64,000 bases of DNA from the NCBI RefSeq assembly GCF_024298965.1, contig NZ_CP085193.1, positions 9,858,001-9,922,000 on the forward strand, written 5' to 3'. Made by a program: the position numbers and the translations under genes. Source of the stretch: Streptomyces rapamycinicus NRRL 5491 (GTDB taxonomy: Bacteria > Actinomycetota > Actinomycetes > Streptomycetales > Streptomycetaceae). Position 1 is the first letter of the stretch, and every line of letters starts with the position of its first letter. Under the pieces are notes generated by a model. That model was not told the origin of the DNA, made no database searches, and saw only the letters and a program-made list of their open reading frames with translations. Below are positions 8,479 to 17,219 of the stretch, piece by piece.

Positions 8479-11394
8479 ATGGCAGCTTCGGCAGACTACG
8501 ACGGCAGTGGCGTGACGGCGGCTCCCTTCCGGGTGCTCGGGCCGCTTGAGGTGAGCGGTGAGCTGGGGGCCGTGTACGTGGCACCGGGGCGGCAGGAGAT
8601 CGTCCTCGGGGCTCTGGTGCTCGAACTGAACCGGGTGGTGGAGACCACCTATCTGGTGGATGTCATCTGGGCGCACGATCCGCCGAAGACCGCACGCACC
8701 CAGGTGCAGATCTGCGTCTCCCGGCTCCGCAAGGCGCTGGCGGACGGGGGAGTCGACGCCACCATCGAGACCCGCGCCCACGGGTACATCCTGAGGGCAC
8801 CGGAGGACGCGACCGACGTCGGCAACTTCCACCGCCTGCTGACTGAGGCGCATGCCCTGGCCCGTGAGGGCCTGAAGGTGGCCGCGGTGGACGCGCTCCG
8901 CGCGGCGACAGGCCTGTGGCGGGGCCGGTGCCTGGCCGGTGTACTCAGCGAGGTCCTGGCCGGTACGGCGGCGCAGTTGGACGAGAGCCGCCTGGAGGCG
9001 GTGGAGACCTGCATGCGGCTGGAACTGGAGCTGGGCCGTCACGAGCACCTGGTCGGCGAACTGCAGCAGCTTGTCGCCGGGCATCCGCTGCGCGAGCGGC
9101 TGCGGGGGCACCTCATGGTCGCGTTATTCCGCTCGGGCCGACAGGCGGAGGCGCTGGACGCCTATCACCAGGGCCGCGCGTTGCTCACCGAAGAACTGGG
9201 CCTGGACCCGGGAAGGGAACTGCGCGACCTGGCGCAAGCGATCCTGACCGACGACGCCGACCTGGCACTGGCCGAACCGGCCGAGCCACGTTCTCTCGTG
9301 GCGACGCCGCTCCCCGAGGCGGTGCAAGAGCGTGGTGCCGATCCCAATCCGGTCGTGACCCCGAGGCAACTTCCCGCCGACATCGGCGACCTGGTAGCCG
9401 ATGACGTGATCGTTGCGGCGGTCTGCGACGCCGTCACCGGGGGACAGGAGAAGGGGCAACTGAACGTGGTCCTGGTGCTCGGCGGACCTGGTGTCGGCAA
9501 GAGCACGTTGGCCAGGCATGTGGCGCACCGGCTCGCGGCCGGGTACTTCCCGGACGGACAGCTCTACTGCGACCTGCGAGGGCCGGGCGGACAACCGGTG
9601 GGCTCCGCCGAGGCGCTGGGGCGGTTCCTCCGGGCGCTGGGCGTACCGGGCCAGGCCATACCCGACGCGCTGGATGAGCGCGCGAAGATGTACCGCAGTC
9701 TGCTGGCCGATCGCCGGATCCTGGTGTTGCTGGACGACGCGGTGAGCGAGTCGCAGGTGATGCCGCTGCTGCCCGGAACCGGCAGCAGCGGTGTGCTGGT
9801 CACCAGCCGCGGCCAGCTCACGGCGCTGCCGGGCACCCGCCGGTTCGACTTGGAGCCGCTGGGCCAGGAGCAGGCCGTCCAGCTCCTGGGGCGGATCATC
9901 GGAGAGCATCGTGTGGAGGGCGAGCGGGAGGCGGCACGGGCCCTCATACGCCTGGTGGGCGGGCTGCCCCTCGCGCTGCGCATCATCGGCGCGCGGCTGG
10001 CCGCGCGCCCGCACTGGTCACTGACCTCCATGTGGCACCGGCTTGAGAACGAGCACCGCCGGTTGGACGAGCTGGCATACGGCGAGCTGTCGATCCGGGC
10101 GAGTCTTTCCCTCAGCTACGACGGGCTGGCGGCGGCCGACCGTCGCCTGTTATGTCTGATCAGCCTGGCCGAGGGGACGGAGATTCCGGGCTGGCTGGGT
10201 GCCGCCCTCATCGACGACCGCACGCCGCACCCTGCCGACCTGCTGGAACCGCTCATCGACAGGCGGCTCCTCGACATCACCGCCATGGACCAGGGCGGGG
10301 AGTTCCGATGCGGACTGTCGCAGATGGTGCGGACGTTCGCGCACGAACGGCTGCCCCTGGAGATCCCCGAGGCGGAACGCGCCGGAGCGGTGCGGCGGAT
10401 GGTCGGTGGCTGGATGGCGCTCGCGGAGAGGGCGCACAAAGAGATCTACGGCGGTGCGTACACCATCGTGATGGGCCGGGGCGAACGGTGGCATCCGCCG
10501 GAGGAGCATGTCCGGCGGTGCCTGCGCGACCCGCTCGGATGGCTGGAGAGCGAGCAGACCAACCTGTTGAACGCGGTCGAGTTGGCGGCCCGGTCCGGGC
10601 TGGACGAGTTGTGCTGGGAGCTGGCCACGACCCTGGTGACGCTCTTCGAGGCCCGTGGCTATCCCGAACTCTGGGCACGCACCCATCGGATAGCGCTGAC
10701 CGCGGTACAGGAGGCCGGTAACGAGCGGGGCCAGGCGGCGGTTCTCGGCTCGTTGGGGACCCTGCACCTGCACCGGGGCGAGCATGAGGCGGCAGGCCCT
10801 TACCTCAGCGCCGCTTTGGAGATCTTCGAGCGGATCGGGGAGCTGAGTGGCCAAGCGCTGTGTCTGCGTGACCTGGCGCGCATCGAGCGGCACCATGGTG
10901 ACGACGACCGGGCGCTGGCCCTCTACGAGAGCGCCGAGCGCAACTTCTCACGGGCGCAGGACGTCATCGGCCGGGCGTATGTGCTCGGCGAGATGGCACA
11001 CATCACGATGCGGCGAGCAGACTTCGCGCGGACCCGTTCGTATCTCGACGAGGCTCTCGGGATCTGCCGGTCAGCCGGCTTCGACCGGGGCCAGGCCCTC
11101 ACACTGCGGCGCCTGGGCCAAATGCTGATGCACCAGCACCGGTACGAGGCGGCGGAACGGACCCTGCTCGAGGTCCTCGCGATGGTCAGAGCCAGCGGCG
11201 ACCTGGTCGGAGAGGGGTACGTGCTGCACGACCTCGGCCGGGTCAACGCCCACCTGCGCCGCGTGGAACAGGCCGTCCAGTACTACTCGCAGTCGGCCAG
11301 GGTCCGCGAGCGGATCCTGGACCACGGCGGGGCCGCCGCCGTACGCGCTGACATCGTTGCCATCCTGGGCAGGCCGATGACGTCGGTCGGCTGA
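8479..11394 (+). CDS. Large SARP transcriptional activator (SARP, NB-ARC, TPR)
   Basis: 971 residues with AfsR-like order. An OmpR-type winged helix and bacterial transcriptional activation domain occupy about residues 15-260 (FRVLGPLEV; QICVSRLRKAL). An NTPase follows with P-loop GGPGVGKSTLARH near residue 335, and the C-terminal third is TPR-like repeats. I prefer ATG 8479, after AGGAAACAGGG, over the in-frame ATG 8323, because the longer version would encode the palindromic operator region. Two TTA leucine codons (9124-9126 and 10150-10152) make translation likely to depend on bldA tRNA. It is a candidate activator of the middle pathway through the 11-bp repeats at 21049 and 32463. Confidence 0.85.
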   Translation: MAASADYDGSGVTAAPFRVLGPLEVSGELGAVYVAPGRQEIVLGALVLELNRVVETTYLVDVIWAHDPPKTARTQVQICVSRLRKALADGGVDATIETRAHGYILRAPEDATDVGNFHRLLTEAHALAREGLKVAAVDALRAATGLWRGRCLAGVLSEVLAGTAAQLDESRLEAVETCMRLELELGRHEHLVGELQQLVAGHPLRERLRGHLMVALFRSGRQAEALDAYHQGRALLTEELGLDPGRELRDLAQAILTDDADLALAEPAEPRSLVATPLPEAVQERGADPNPVVTPRQLPADIGDLVADDVIVAAVCDAVTGGQEKGQLNVVLVLGGPGVGKSTLARHVAHRLAAGYFPDGQLYCDLRGPGGQPVGSAEALGRFLRALGVPGQAIPDALDERAKMYRSLLADRRILVLLDDAVSESQVMPLLPGTGSSGVLVTSRGQLTALPGTRRFDLEPLGQEQAVQLLGRIIGEHRVEGEREAARALIRLVGGLPLALRIIGARLAARPHWSLTSMWHRLENEHRRLDELAYGELSIRASLSLSYDGLAAADRRLLCLISLAEGTEIPGWLGAALIDDRTPHPADLLEPLIDRRLLDITAMDQGGEFRCGLSQMVRTFAHERLPLEIPEAERAGAVRRMVGGWMALAERAHKEIYGGAYTIVMGRGERWHPPEEHVRRCLRDPLGWLESEQTNLLNAVELAARSGLDELCWELATTLVTLFEARGYPELWARTHRIALTAVQEAGNERGQAAVLGSLGTLHLHRGEHEAAGPYLSAALEIFERIGELSGQALCLRDLARIERHHGDDDRALALYESAERNFSRAQDVIGRAYVLGEMAHITMRRADFARTRSYLDEALGICRSAGFDRGQALTLRRLGQMLMHQHRYEAAERTLLEVLAMVRASGDLVGEGYVLHDLGRVNAHLRRVEQAVQYYSQSARVRERILDHGGAAAVRADIVAILGRPMTSVG

Positions 11395-11769
11395 TACCAG
11401 GGGGCACGCTGGTCCATCATGTCCACGGCGTGTTGGCGAGGGGCTTTTCGTCGGCCGGTGTCACGGCTACCGCGGCAGCCGGTGACTTCTCGATGGCCAT
11501 CTTCAGTTCTCCTCGCCTCGCGATCCGTTCGGACGTTGCTGGAACCAGCGTGAACCAGGTGCCCATCGCGGCCGCATGCTCGCGCTATCACCGTCCTATC
11601 CCGGCCCCGTCCCGCCGTGGATGCGCCGTGATGCCGGGCCGATAGGGCGACACCGGAGATTGGGTCCTGCCGACCTCGGAGCCCCTTCAGCCCCTTCGGG
11701 GGACGGCTCTCAAGGGGTGGTCCGAAGGACCGTAGTGACCACCGTGACTCAGGGGAAGGTGCACGGCCG
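11395..11769. other. 375-bp intergenic region with a candidate small ORF and hairpins
   Basis: It lies between the SARP stop and the methyltransferase start. It carries one credible small ORF on the minus strand (11417-11500). It also has repeated CCCCTTC elements (11682-11698) facing CAAGGGG (11711-11717), and a small hairpin GGTCCGAAGGACC at 11718-11730. The promoter of the 7-deazaguanine operon should be here, but I cannot place its -10 and -35 boxes. Confidence 0.5.
11417..11500 (-). CDS. Candidate 27-residue small peptide
   Basis: ATG at 11500 is preceded at good spacing by AGGAGAAC, one of the strongest ribosome binding sites in the window. The frame encodes 27 residues starting MAIEKS and ending NTPWT, rich in Ala and Pro, with no Cys. 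It is divergent from the 7-deazaguanine operon and convergent with the SARP gene. It could be a peptide substrate or scaffold, a leader peptide, or chance. No precursor family is recognised. Confidence 0.35.
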   Translation of the reverse strand: MAIEKSPAAAVAVTPADEKPLANTPWT

Positions 11770-12552
11770 ATGACGATGGACGCGGAGTTCTACTCCCGGG
11801 TGGCCGAGCGGTTCGGCGGCTACTTCAGCGATGCGCGGAGCACCGACGTATTCCCCGATGGCCGCCCGGATGCCGTCTTCGATGAGCTGGTGACCGCGCT
11901 GGGCGCCCCGCAGGCCCGACTGCTGGATGTCGGCTGTGCCGACGGGCGTAGTCTGCTGCGCGTCTCTTCCGCGTACGGCGCCGCGACCGGGATGGATCTG
12001 TCGCCCTCGATGCTGGAATGCGCCGCGCGGTACCGAGCGGAGGCGGGCCTGGCGCACGTCACGTTCGAGCTGTGCGATGCCGCCCACACCGGACTACCCG
12101 ATGGGGACGTCGATGTGGTCACTTCCCGCCGCGGTCCGCTGATCGCCCAAGAGTTCAAGCGGGTGCTCCGCCCCGGCGGTGCCGTGGTGTACATGGGAAT
12201 CGGGGAGCAGGACGCGCGCGAGCTGAAAGAAACGTTCGGCCGAGGCCAGGACTTCGACAGCTGGAACGGCAGGCCATTGTCGGAGGAGATCGCTCAAGAA
12301 CTGTCCGACGCGGGCTTCGTCGTGACAAGAAACCAGGCGTTCCGGTTCGAGGAGTTCTACCACTCGCCGGGCGATCTGGACACTTTTCTGCACCAGGTGC
12401 CAATCATCGACAACTACGATTCGGCGGCGGACGAGGAGGCATTCGATCGATATGTCACCGCGGCGACCACCGATCAGGGCGTCCGGCTGAGCCGGCATTG
12501 GTTCATCGTGCAGGCGCAGAAGCCGACGGCTGTCGAGTCGTCCCACTCATAG
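11770..12552 (+). CDS. Class I SAM-dependent methyltransferase
   Basis: 260 residues. Motif I LLDVGCADG is near residue 55, followed by the acidic DLSPSM and the post-motif VLRPGGAVVYMG. The C-terminal part has no recognised substrate domain. It stands first in the run leading to queE (13 bp away) and probably methylates the deazaguanine or an amino acid of the final product, although self-resistance by RNA methylation cannot be excluded. GGGGAAGG lies 11 bp before the ATG. Confidence 0.8.
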   Translation: MTMDAEFYSRVAERFGGYFSDARSTDVFPDGRPDAVFDELVTALGAPQARLLDVGCADGRSLLRVSSAYGAATGMDLSPSMLECAARYRAEAGLAHVTFELCDAAHTGLPDGDVDVVTSRRGPLIAQEFKRVLRPGGAVVYMGIGEQDARELKETFGRGQDFDSWNGRPLSEEIAQELSDAGFVVTRNQAFRFEEFYHSPGDLDTFLHQVPIIDNYDSAADEEAFDRYVTAATTDQGVRLSRHWFIVQAQKPTAVESSHS

Positions 12553-12565
12553 GAAACGGTGCGCC

Positions 12566-13279
12566 ATGGAGCAGGATCTCGTAGTCAACGAAATCTTCGG
12601 TCCGACCGTCCAGGGCGAGGGCCGGTCCCTGGGACGCAGATGCGCGTTCCTGCGACTCGGCGGGTGCAACCTGTCGTGCTCGTGGTGCGATACGCCGTAC
12701 ACGTGGGACTGGACCGGAGCCAGTGAGAGCGGGGTCGCCCACGATCCGCGCAAGGAACTGCACCGCCGCCCGGTCGGAGATGTCCTCACGGAATTGCTCG
12801 CATTCGACACCGAGCTGATCGTGATCTCCGGCGGTGAGCCCCTGGGCCAGCAGGAGCGGCTGATTCCTCTGGTGGCGGCACTGACCGGACACGGTAAAGA
12901 GATCGAGATCGAGACCAACGGGACGCACGCCGCGCACCCCGAACTCATCGCCGCCGGCGTCAGGTTCAACGTCTCGCCGAAGCTGTCGCACTCGGGCGAC
13001 ACCCTGCAGCGCAGGATCGTCCCTGAGGCACTCACCAGCCTCTCGGCACTGCCGGGAAGCACGTTCAAGTTCGTCTGCCAGAACACCCGCGATCTCGACG
13101 AAGTGGCCCAGCTGGTCGCCACCTTCGACCTGTCCTCGGTATGGATCATGCCGATCGGGCGTACCGCCGACGATGTCACAAAACACATGAGCGAGCTGGC
13201 CGACGCCGTGGTGGAGCGCGGCTGGAACCTGACGACCAGACTTCACACCTTGTTGTGGGACGAAAAACGCGGCGTGTGA
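12566..13279 (+). CDS. queE: QueE: 7-carboxy-7-deazaguanine synthase
   Basis: A 237-residue radical SAM enzyme. The cluster motif reads CNLSCSWC (Cys34, Cys38, Cys41), and FGPTVQGEG near the N terminus is typical of QueE. It converts 6-carboxy-5,6,7,8-tetrahydropterin to 7-carboxy-7-deazaguanine (CDG), the ring-contracting step. ISGGEPL, the GGE-like SAM site, is at about residues 89-95. queD, folE and, after one intervening gene, queC follow, so GTP-to-preQ0 is complete in this operon. Confidence 0.93.
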   Translation: MEQDLVVNEIFGPTVQGEGRSLGRRCAFLRLGGCNLSCSWCDTPYTWDWTGASESGVAHDPRKELHRRPVGDVLTELLAFDTELIVISGGEPLGQQERLIPLVAALTGHGKEIEIETNGTHAAHPELIAAGVRFNVSPKLSHSGDTLQRRIVPEALTSLSALPGSTFKFVCQNTRDLDEVAQLVATFDLSSVWIMPIGRTADDVTKHMSELADAVVERGWNLTTRLHTLLWDEKRGV

Positions 13280-13316
13280 GCACCGGCACACGCAAAGGAG
13301 AAGGGAACTCGGATCG

Positions 13317-13679
13317 ATGACATTTCGAATCACGAAGAAATTTGAATTCTCGGCCAGTCATCGGCTTACCGGCCTTGCTCCTGAGCACCAGTGTGCCCGA
13401 ATGCACGGGCACAACTATGTGATCGAGTTGGAGCTCGCGGCCGATGACGCGGATCTGTTGCCCGTGGGCTTCGTTCGAGACTACGGAGACTTGTCCGCGT
13501 TCAAGGTCTGGCTGGACAACCATCTTGATCATCGGCATCTGAACGATGTGATGGACGAAAATCCGACGGCTGAGAATATGGCAGCCTGGGTCTACAAGAC
13601 ATGGTCGATGGAGTTTCCCGAGTTGACCTGCGTGCGTGTCTCGGAAACTCCCAAGACTTGGGCCGAGTACCGGCCGTGA
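13317..13679 (+). CDS. queD: QueD: 6-carboxytetrahydropterin synthase
   Basis: A 120-residue protein of the PTPS/QueD family. Zn ligands are in FSASHRL and MHGHNY, the catalytic Cys is in HQCARMHGH, and LDHRHLN and NPTAENMA are family hallmarks. It turns dihydroneopterin triphosphate into 6-carboxytetrahydropterin for QueE. AAGGAG and GAAGGGA precede the start. The first third is clearly less G+C-rich than its neighbours (runs such as AAGAAATTTGAATTC), which hints at a different origin. It is 37 bp from both queE and folE. Confidence 0.93.
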   Translation: MTFRITKKFEFSASHRLTGLAPEHQCARMHGHNYVIELELAADDADLLPVGFVRDYGDLSAFKVWLDNHLDHRHLNDVMDENPTAENMAAWVYKTWSMEFPELTCVRVSETPKTWAEYRP

Positions 13680-13716
13680 GGTCAGTGACTCCGAAGCCCG
13701 GACGAAAGGTGACCGC

Positions 13717-14307
13717 ATGTCGGTGACAGAATTGGACCTCGATGGTGACTCATCGGCGTCGAGGACGACCGAGGACCCTCTGGTCGGGATCGCCCGCCAA
13801 CTGCTGGAGGAGATCGGCGAGGACCCGAATCGCGACGGACTGCGCGACACGCCCGCGCGATTCGCCCGCTGGTGGCGAGAGTTCATCAACTACGACCCGG
13901 GTTCGCTGGGCACTCTCTTCGAGTCCATCGGCACGAGCCAGCTCGTAGTCGTCTCGGACATTCAGGTCTGGTCCCTGTGCGAGCACCACCTCCTGCCGTT
14001 CAACTGCTCGGTGACGATCGCGTACCGCCCGGCGGGGCAACTGCTCGGCCTGTCGAAGTTCGCCAGGGTCGCCCATCAGTACGCGCACAAGCTGCAGGTC
14101 CAGGAGCGCCTCGTGGACCAGATCGCGCTCGAGATCAGCACCCTGAGCGGCACCCCGGACGTCGCGGTCATAGCGAAGGGCGAGCACCTCTGCATGTCGA
14201 TGCGCGGCATCAAGGCCGCCGCGCAGATGACATCCACCGCGTATCGCGGGGAGTTCAGCACGGACGCCGGACTCCGGGGCGAGCTGTTCGACCTGCTCCG
14301 GGCGTGA
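13717..14307 (+). CDS. folE: GTP cyclohydrolase I (FolE)
   Basis: 196 residues. WSLCEHHLLPF and GEHLCMSMRG contribute the Zn-binding Cys, His and Cys; LLGLSKFARV and LQVQERLVDQI are conserved family blocks. It converts GTP to dihydroneopterin triphosphate, feeding QueD. I start at ATG 13717 behind CGAAAGGTGA; the frame is open upstream but would overlap queD. A pathway-dedicated copy beside queD, queE and queC indicates precursor supply for a 7-deazapurine product rather than folate. Confidence 0.93.
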   Translation: MSVTELDLDGDSSASRTTEDPLVGIARQLLEEIGEDPNRDGLRDTPARFARWWREFINYDPGSLGTLFESIGTSQLVVVSDIQVWSLCEHHLLPFNCSVTIAYRPAGQLLGLSKFARVAHQYAHKLQVQERLVDQIALEISTLSGTPDVAVIAKGEHLCMSMRGIKAAAQMTSTAYRGEFSTDAGLRGELFDLLRA

Positions 14308-14315
14308 CGAGCCAT

Positions 14316-14329
14316 CCGATTCGAATCGG
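14316..14329. promoter_or_regulatory. 14-bp perfect palindrome after folE
   Basis: CCGATTCGAATCGG is self-complementary, 8 bp after the folE stop and about 65 bp before the hydroxylase start. It could be an operator for the downstream genes or a small RNA hairpin. There is no T-run. Confidence 0.35.
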
Positions 14330-14392
14330 CGCTGACCGACTTCACCAGCGCATCGCCGGAGCGGTGGGTTTTCTCGTCATGAAAGGACAACG

Positions 14393-15373
14393 ATGAACGA
14401 CAATGACTCTTTGACGCCCGCGGAAGCGGTTCGCCTGCTCCCCGCGCTGGACGCCGACCGGCTGGTGGCCGACCTGATGACGGCGCGCGACCACCTGTGG
14501 GACCAACAGCGCGTGTACCGAGACGGGGCTGTGGTCAGGCAGGCCGAGGAGGACTGGCGCTGCCTCGCGGTGCGCAGCCCCGGTGGTGACAAGACACGTA
14601 CCGACCCGGGCGGCCCCGGTGGTGCGGAGTTCGCCGACACCGAGTGGCTGGCCCATATGCCGTACGTCCGGGAGATCCTGCGTTCGATCCCCGGACCCCT
14701 CTTCGCGGCCCGGTTCATGGATCTCGGCCCCGACACCGTCGGCTACCGCCATTGCGACTTCAAGTTCGCCCCGGACTGGGGAATGGCCCGGCTGCACATC
14801 CCGGTCATGACCCACGAGAAGGCCACGCTGGAGCTTGACGGGGTGACCTATCGCTGGCAGCCCGGCGAGTTCTGGTTCGGTGACTTCAGCCGCATGCACC
14901 AGATCGAGAACCTCGGTCCCGAGCATCGGGTGCACCTGGTCGTGGACGTACTTGTCACACCGGAGCTCGCGCAGCTGTTCCCGGCTGACTGGGCCGACTA
15001 CTTCAACGGCCCGGACGTGCTCTACAACCGGCCGGCGGTGGCCTTGACCGACGGCGAGCGGGAAGCGGCCCCGTGTTCGTTCGACGCGCCGGAGCACCTG
15101 CTGGAGGTGGAGGAGTTCGGGTCGCTCACCTGCCCGCAACCGCAGGCCACCTTCCACGTCGTCGACACCGGCACGGAGCTCGCCATCCGATCCCCCCGGG
15201 ACCACCTGTTCCCGCTGGTTGCCCTCGGCGGAGACGAGTACCGCCTGGTCGGGTGGAGCGAGGAGCGAACCGTGACCATGCGGCTGGACGCTCCGCGGCC
15301 CGAGGTCGAGCTGACCTACCGCAGGGGCCGGCGGGCGACCCGGCTGGTCGTCCCGGCCACGCCGGCGGCATGA
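14393..15373 (+). CDS. Aspartyl/asparaginyl beta-hydroxylase-like Fe(II)/2OG oxygenase
   Basis: 326 residues. The N-terminal half matches the Asp/Asn beta-hydroxylase cupin: YRHCDFKFAP, RLHIPVMTHEKATLEL, PGEFWFGDFSRMHQIENLG and HRVHLVVD supply the metal-binding His and 2OG-binding Arg. The C-terminal 120 residues have no recognised domain and may be an extra beta domain. AAAGGACAACG directly precedes the ATG. Within a 7-deazaguanine and peptide pathway it probably hydroxylates an amino acid or a carrier-bound residue; the substrate is not readable. A 29-codon ORF overlaps its stop by ATGA. Confidence 0.82.
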   Translation: MNDNDSLTPAEAVRLLPALDADRLVADLMTARDHLWDQQRVYRDGAVVRQAEEDWRCLAVRSPGGDKTRTDPGGPGGAEFADTEWLAHMPYVREILRSIPGPLFAARFMDLGPDTVGYRHCDFKFAPDWGMARLHIPVMTHEKATLELDGVTYRWQPGEFWFGDFSRMHQIENLGPEHRVHLVVDVLVTPELAQLFPADWADYFNGPDVLYNRPAVALTDGEREAAPCSFDAPEHLLEVEEFGSLTCPQPQATFHVVDTGTELAIRSPRDHLFPLVALGGDEYRLVGWSEERTVTMRLDAPRPEVELTYRRGRRATRLVVPATPAA

Positions 15374-15459
15374 CCGGCACCGTGCGGCAACCGCTGTGCA
15401 CGGCGGCGCCGAGCCACGCGTCCGCCGCCGTGTCCGCGCACGGCACACCGCCGCTCTGA
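15370..15459 (+). CDS. Candidate 29-residue peptide coupled to the hydroxylase gene
   Basis: ATG at 15370 overlaps the hydroxylase TGA and the frame runs 29 codons, beginning MTGTVRQPLC and ending HGTPPL. 26 of the 28 codons after the start end in G or C, as expected for real Streptomyces coding, and the ATGA overlap would allow translational coupling. One Cys is present. It may be a genuine small peptide or just read-through sequence in the 134-bp gap before queC. Confidence 0.3.
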   Translation: MTGTVRQPLCTAAPSHASAAVSAHGTPPL

Positions 15460-15507
15460 TCCCCAGGCACTGATCCACAACCATTTCCATCCGCCGGAAG
15501 GCGACGC

Positions 15508-16197
15508 ATGCCCAAAACTGTCGCAATCGTGTCCGGCGGCCTGGACTCGGTCACCATGGCCTATCACCTCCAGGCACAAGGACACACGCTCCGACTGCTG
15601 TCCGTGAACTACGGGCAGCGCCACCTCATCGAGCACGAGTTCGCCGCGAAGGCGGCTCGAACCCTCGGGGTGCCGCACGACGTCGTCGACCTCAGCCCGG
15701 TCGGCAAGCTCATGCACGGCTCCTCGCTCACCGACCCGGACGTCGACGTGCCGGATCAGAAGAGGGACTCGCCCGGCGAGAGCCCGAACGTCGTGCCCAA
15801 CCGCAACGCCCTGCTGCTGTCCGTCGCCTTCGCGGTCGCCGTCGCCGAGAAGGCGGAAGCGGTGGCCATCGGGGTGATCGACGACCCACAGGCCGCGCCC
15901 GACGCCAATAGCGCGTTTCTCGACTCCTTCCTCGCCATGGAGAAGATCGCGACCCACGGATACGCGCACCCCGAGCTGACCTTGACGGCGCCGCTGGCCG
16001 AACTGCGCAAGAGCGGCGTGGTGTCGCTCGGCGAGGAGCTCGGCGTCCCCTGGACCGATACCTGGACCTGCATGCGTAGCGGCCCGCTGCACTGCGGACG
16101 GTGCGCTTCCTGCTGGGACCGCCAGGAAGCGTTCCAAGACGCCGGCGTGACCGACCCGACGACCTACCAGACCAGCAATGCGAAGGTGCTGCCATGA
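15508..16197 (+). CDS. queC: QueC: 7-cyano-7-deazaguanine (preQ0) synthase
   Basis: A 229-residue PP-loop ATP pyrophosphatase. SGGLDSVTM at residues 9-17 is the ATP site, and VVPNRNALLLS is the conserved middle motif. Four cysteines near the C terminus (in TWTCM, HCGRC and ASC) form the Zn site. It uses ATP and ammonia to convert CDG to preQ0. queF, tgt and queA are absent from the window, so preQ0 or CDG is likely drawn into a secondary metabolite. It overlaps the next gene by ATGA. Confidence 0.93.
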   Translation: MPKTVAIVSGGLDSVTMAYHLQAQGHTLRLLSVNYGQRHLIEHEFAAKAARTLGVPHDVVDLSPVGKLMHGSSLTDPDVDVPDQKRDSPGESPNVVPNRNALLLSVAFAVAVAEKAEAVAIGVIDDPQAAPDANSAFLDSFLAMEKIATHGYAHPELTLTAPLAELRKSGVVSLGEELGVPWTDTWTCMRSGPLHCGRCASCWDRQEAFQDAGVTDPTTYQTSNAKVLP

Positions 16198-17219
16198 CCG
16201 ACCCCTTTCCGGTGCTCGACCTCCGTGACGCCGCCGGTTCGGAAGAAACCCGGGCAGAGTTCCTGAACCGGTTGCGCAAGGCCATCCACGAGGTCGGCTT
16301 CTTCCAGCTCGTCGGTCACGGTGTCGAGGACTCCGACGACATGCTCGAGCTGGCCCGCCAGTTCTTCGCCCTGCCCGAGGCCGATCGGCTCGCGCTGAAC
16401 ATCCTCGACTCGCCGCTGTTCCGCGGCTACTCCGAACTCGGCCGCGAACACACCAAGGGAATCCCCGACCAGCGCCAGCAGCTGGACATCGGGCCGGAGC
16501 AGCCCACGAGGACGTCCGCGCCCGGCGATCCCGCCTACCGGTGCCTGATCGGCCCGAACGAGTGGCCCAAGGCGATGCCCGAGCTGCGCCCGGCCATCGA
16601 GTCTTGGATCACCCGGCTGACCGATCTGTCACATCGACTGCTACGGCTGATGCTCGAGTCGCTCGACGCCCCCGCCGGGTTCCTGGACGACGTGGTCGAT
16701 CCGGATCCGCAGATCCACCTGAAGCTTCTGCACTATCCCGGTCCCACGCGGACGAGCGAGGACGACGGCTCCGGCCAGGGGACCGGCATCCACAACGACC
16801 TCGGGCTGCTCACCCTGCTCGTCCAGGACGACAACGGTGGCCTCCAGGTCGCGGTCGAGGAAGACCAGTTCATCGATGTGCCGGTGATCCCGGGGGCGTT
16901 CGTGGTCAACCTGGGGGAGCTGCTGGAGGTGGCGACGAGGGGCTATGTGCGTGCCACCCTGCACCGGGTGGTCCGGCCCGCCCCGGGCGTCAACCGCTAC
17001 TCCATTCCCTTCTTCTACAACCCTCGGCTGGACGCCACGATGCAGCCGCTGCCCAGCCCATATGTCGAGGGCGCCGGCGGAGTCATCGACGTCGCCGACA
17101 ACCCGCTGTTCGCGCTGTACGGCGACAACGTCATGAAGGGGCTGGTCCGCTCCTTCCCCGACATCGTGGCCCGGCACCACCCGAACCTGGCCGCGGCGGC
17201 CAAGTCCACGAGTGCCTGA
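16194..17219 (+). CDS. IPNS-like Fe(II)/2OG-dependent oxygenase
   Basis: 341 residues, isopenicillin N synthase/2OG family. FPVLDLR and GFFQLVGHGV mark the N-terminal DIOX domain. GIHNDLGLLTLL gives the HxD pair, ATLHRVV the distal His and NRYSIPFF the RxS 2OG motif. I start at 16194, overlapping the queC stop, because the longer open frame is queC out of phase. Coupling to queC suggests it acts on preQ0, CDG or a product derived from them; oxidation, desaturation and ring closure are all possible for this family. Confidence 0.88.
   Translation: MTDPFPVLDLRDAAGSEETRAEFLNRLRKAIHEVGFFQLVGHGVEDSDDMLELARQFFALPEADRLALNILDSPLFRGYSELGREHTKGIPDQRQQLDIGPEQPTRTSAPGDPAYRCLIGPNEWPKAMPELRPAIESWITRLTDLSHRLLRLMLESLDAPAGFLDDVVDPDPQIHLKLLHYPGPTRTSEDDGSGQGTGIHNDLGLLTLLVQDDNGGLQVAVEEDQFIDVPVIPGAFVVNLGELLEVATRGYVRATLHRVVRPAPGVNRYSIPFFYNPRLDATMQPLPSPYVEGAGGVIDVADNPLFALYGDNVMKGLVRSFPDIVARHHPNLAAAAKSTSA

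Noticed and set aside
11770..17219. Queuosine tRNA modification operon
   Set aside because: queF, tgt and queA are not here, and methyltransferase, oxygenases and a pathway SARP are interleaved; secondary metabolism is more likely.
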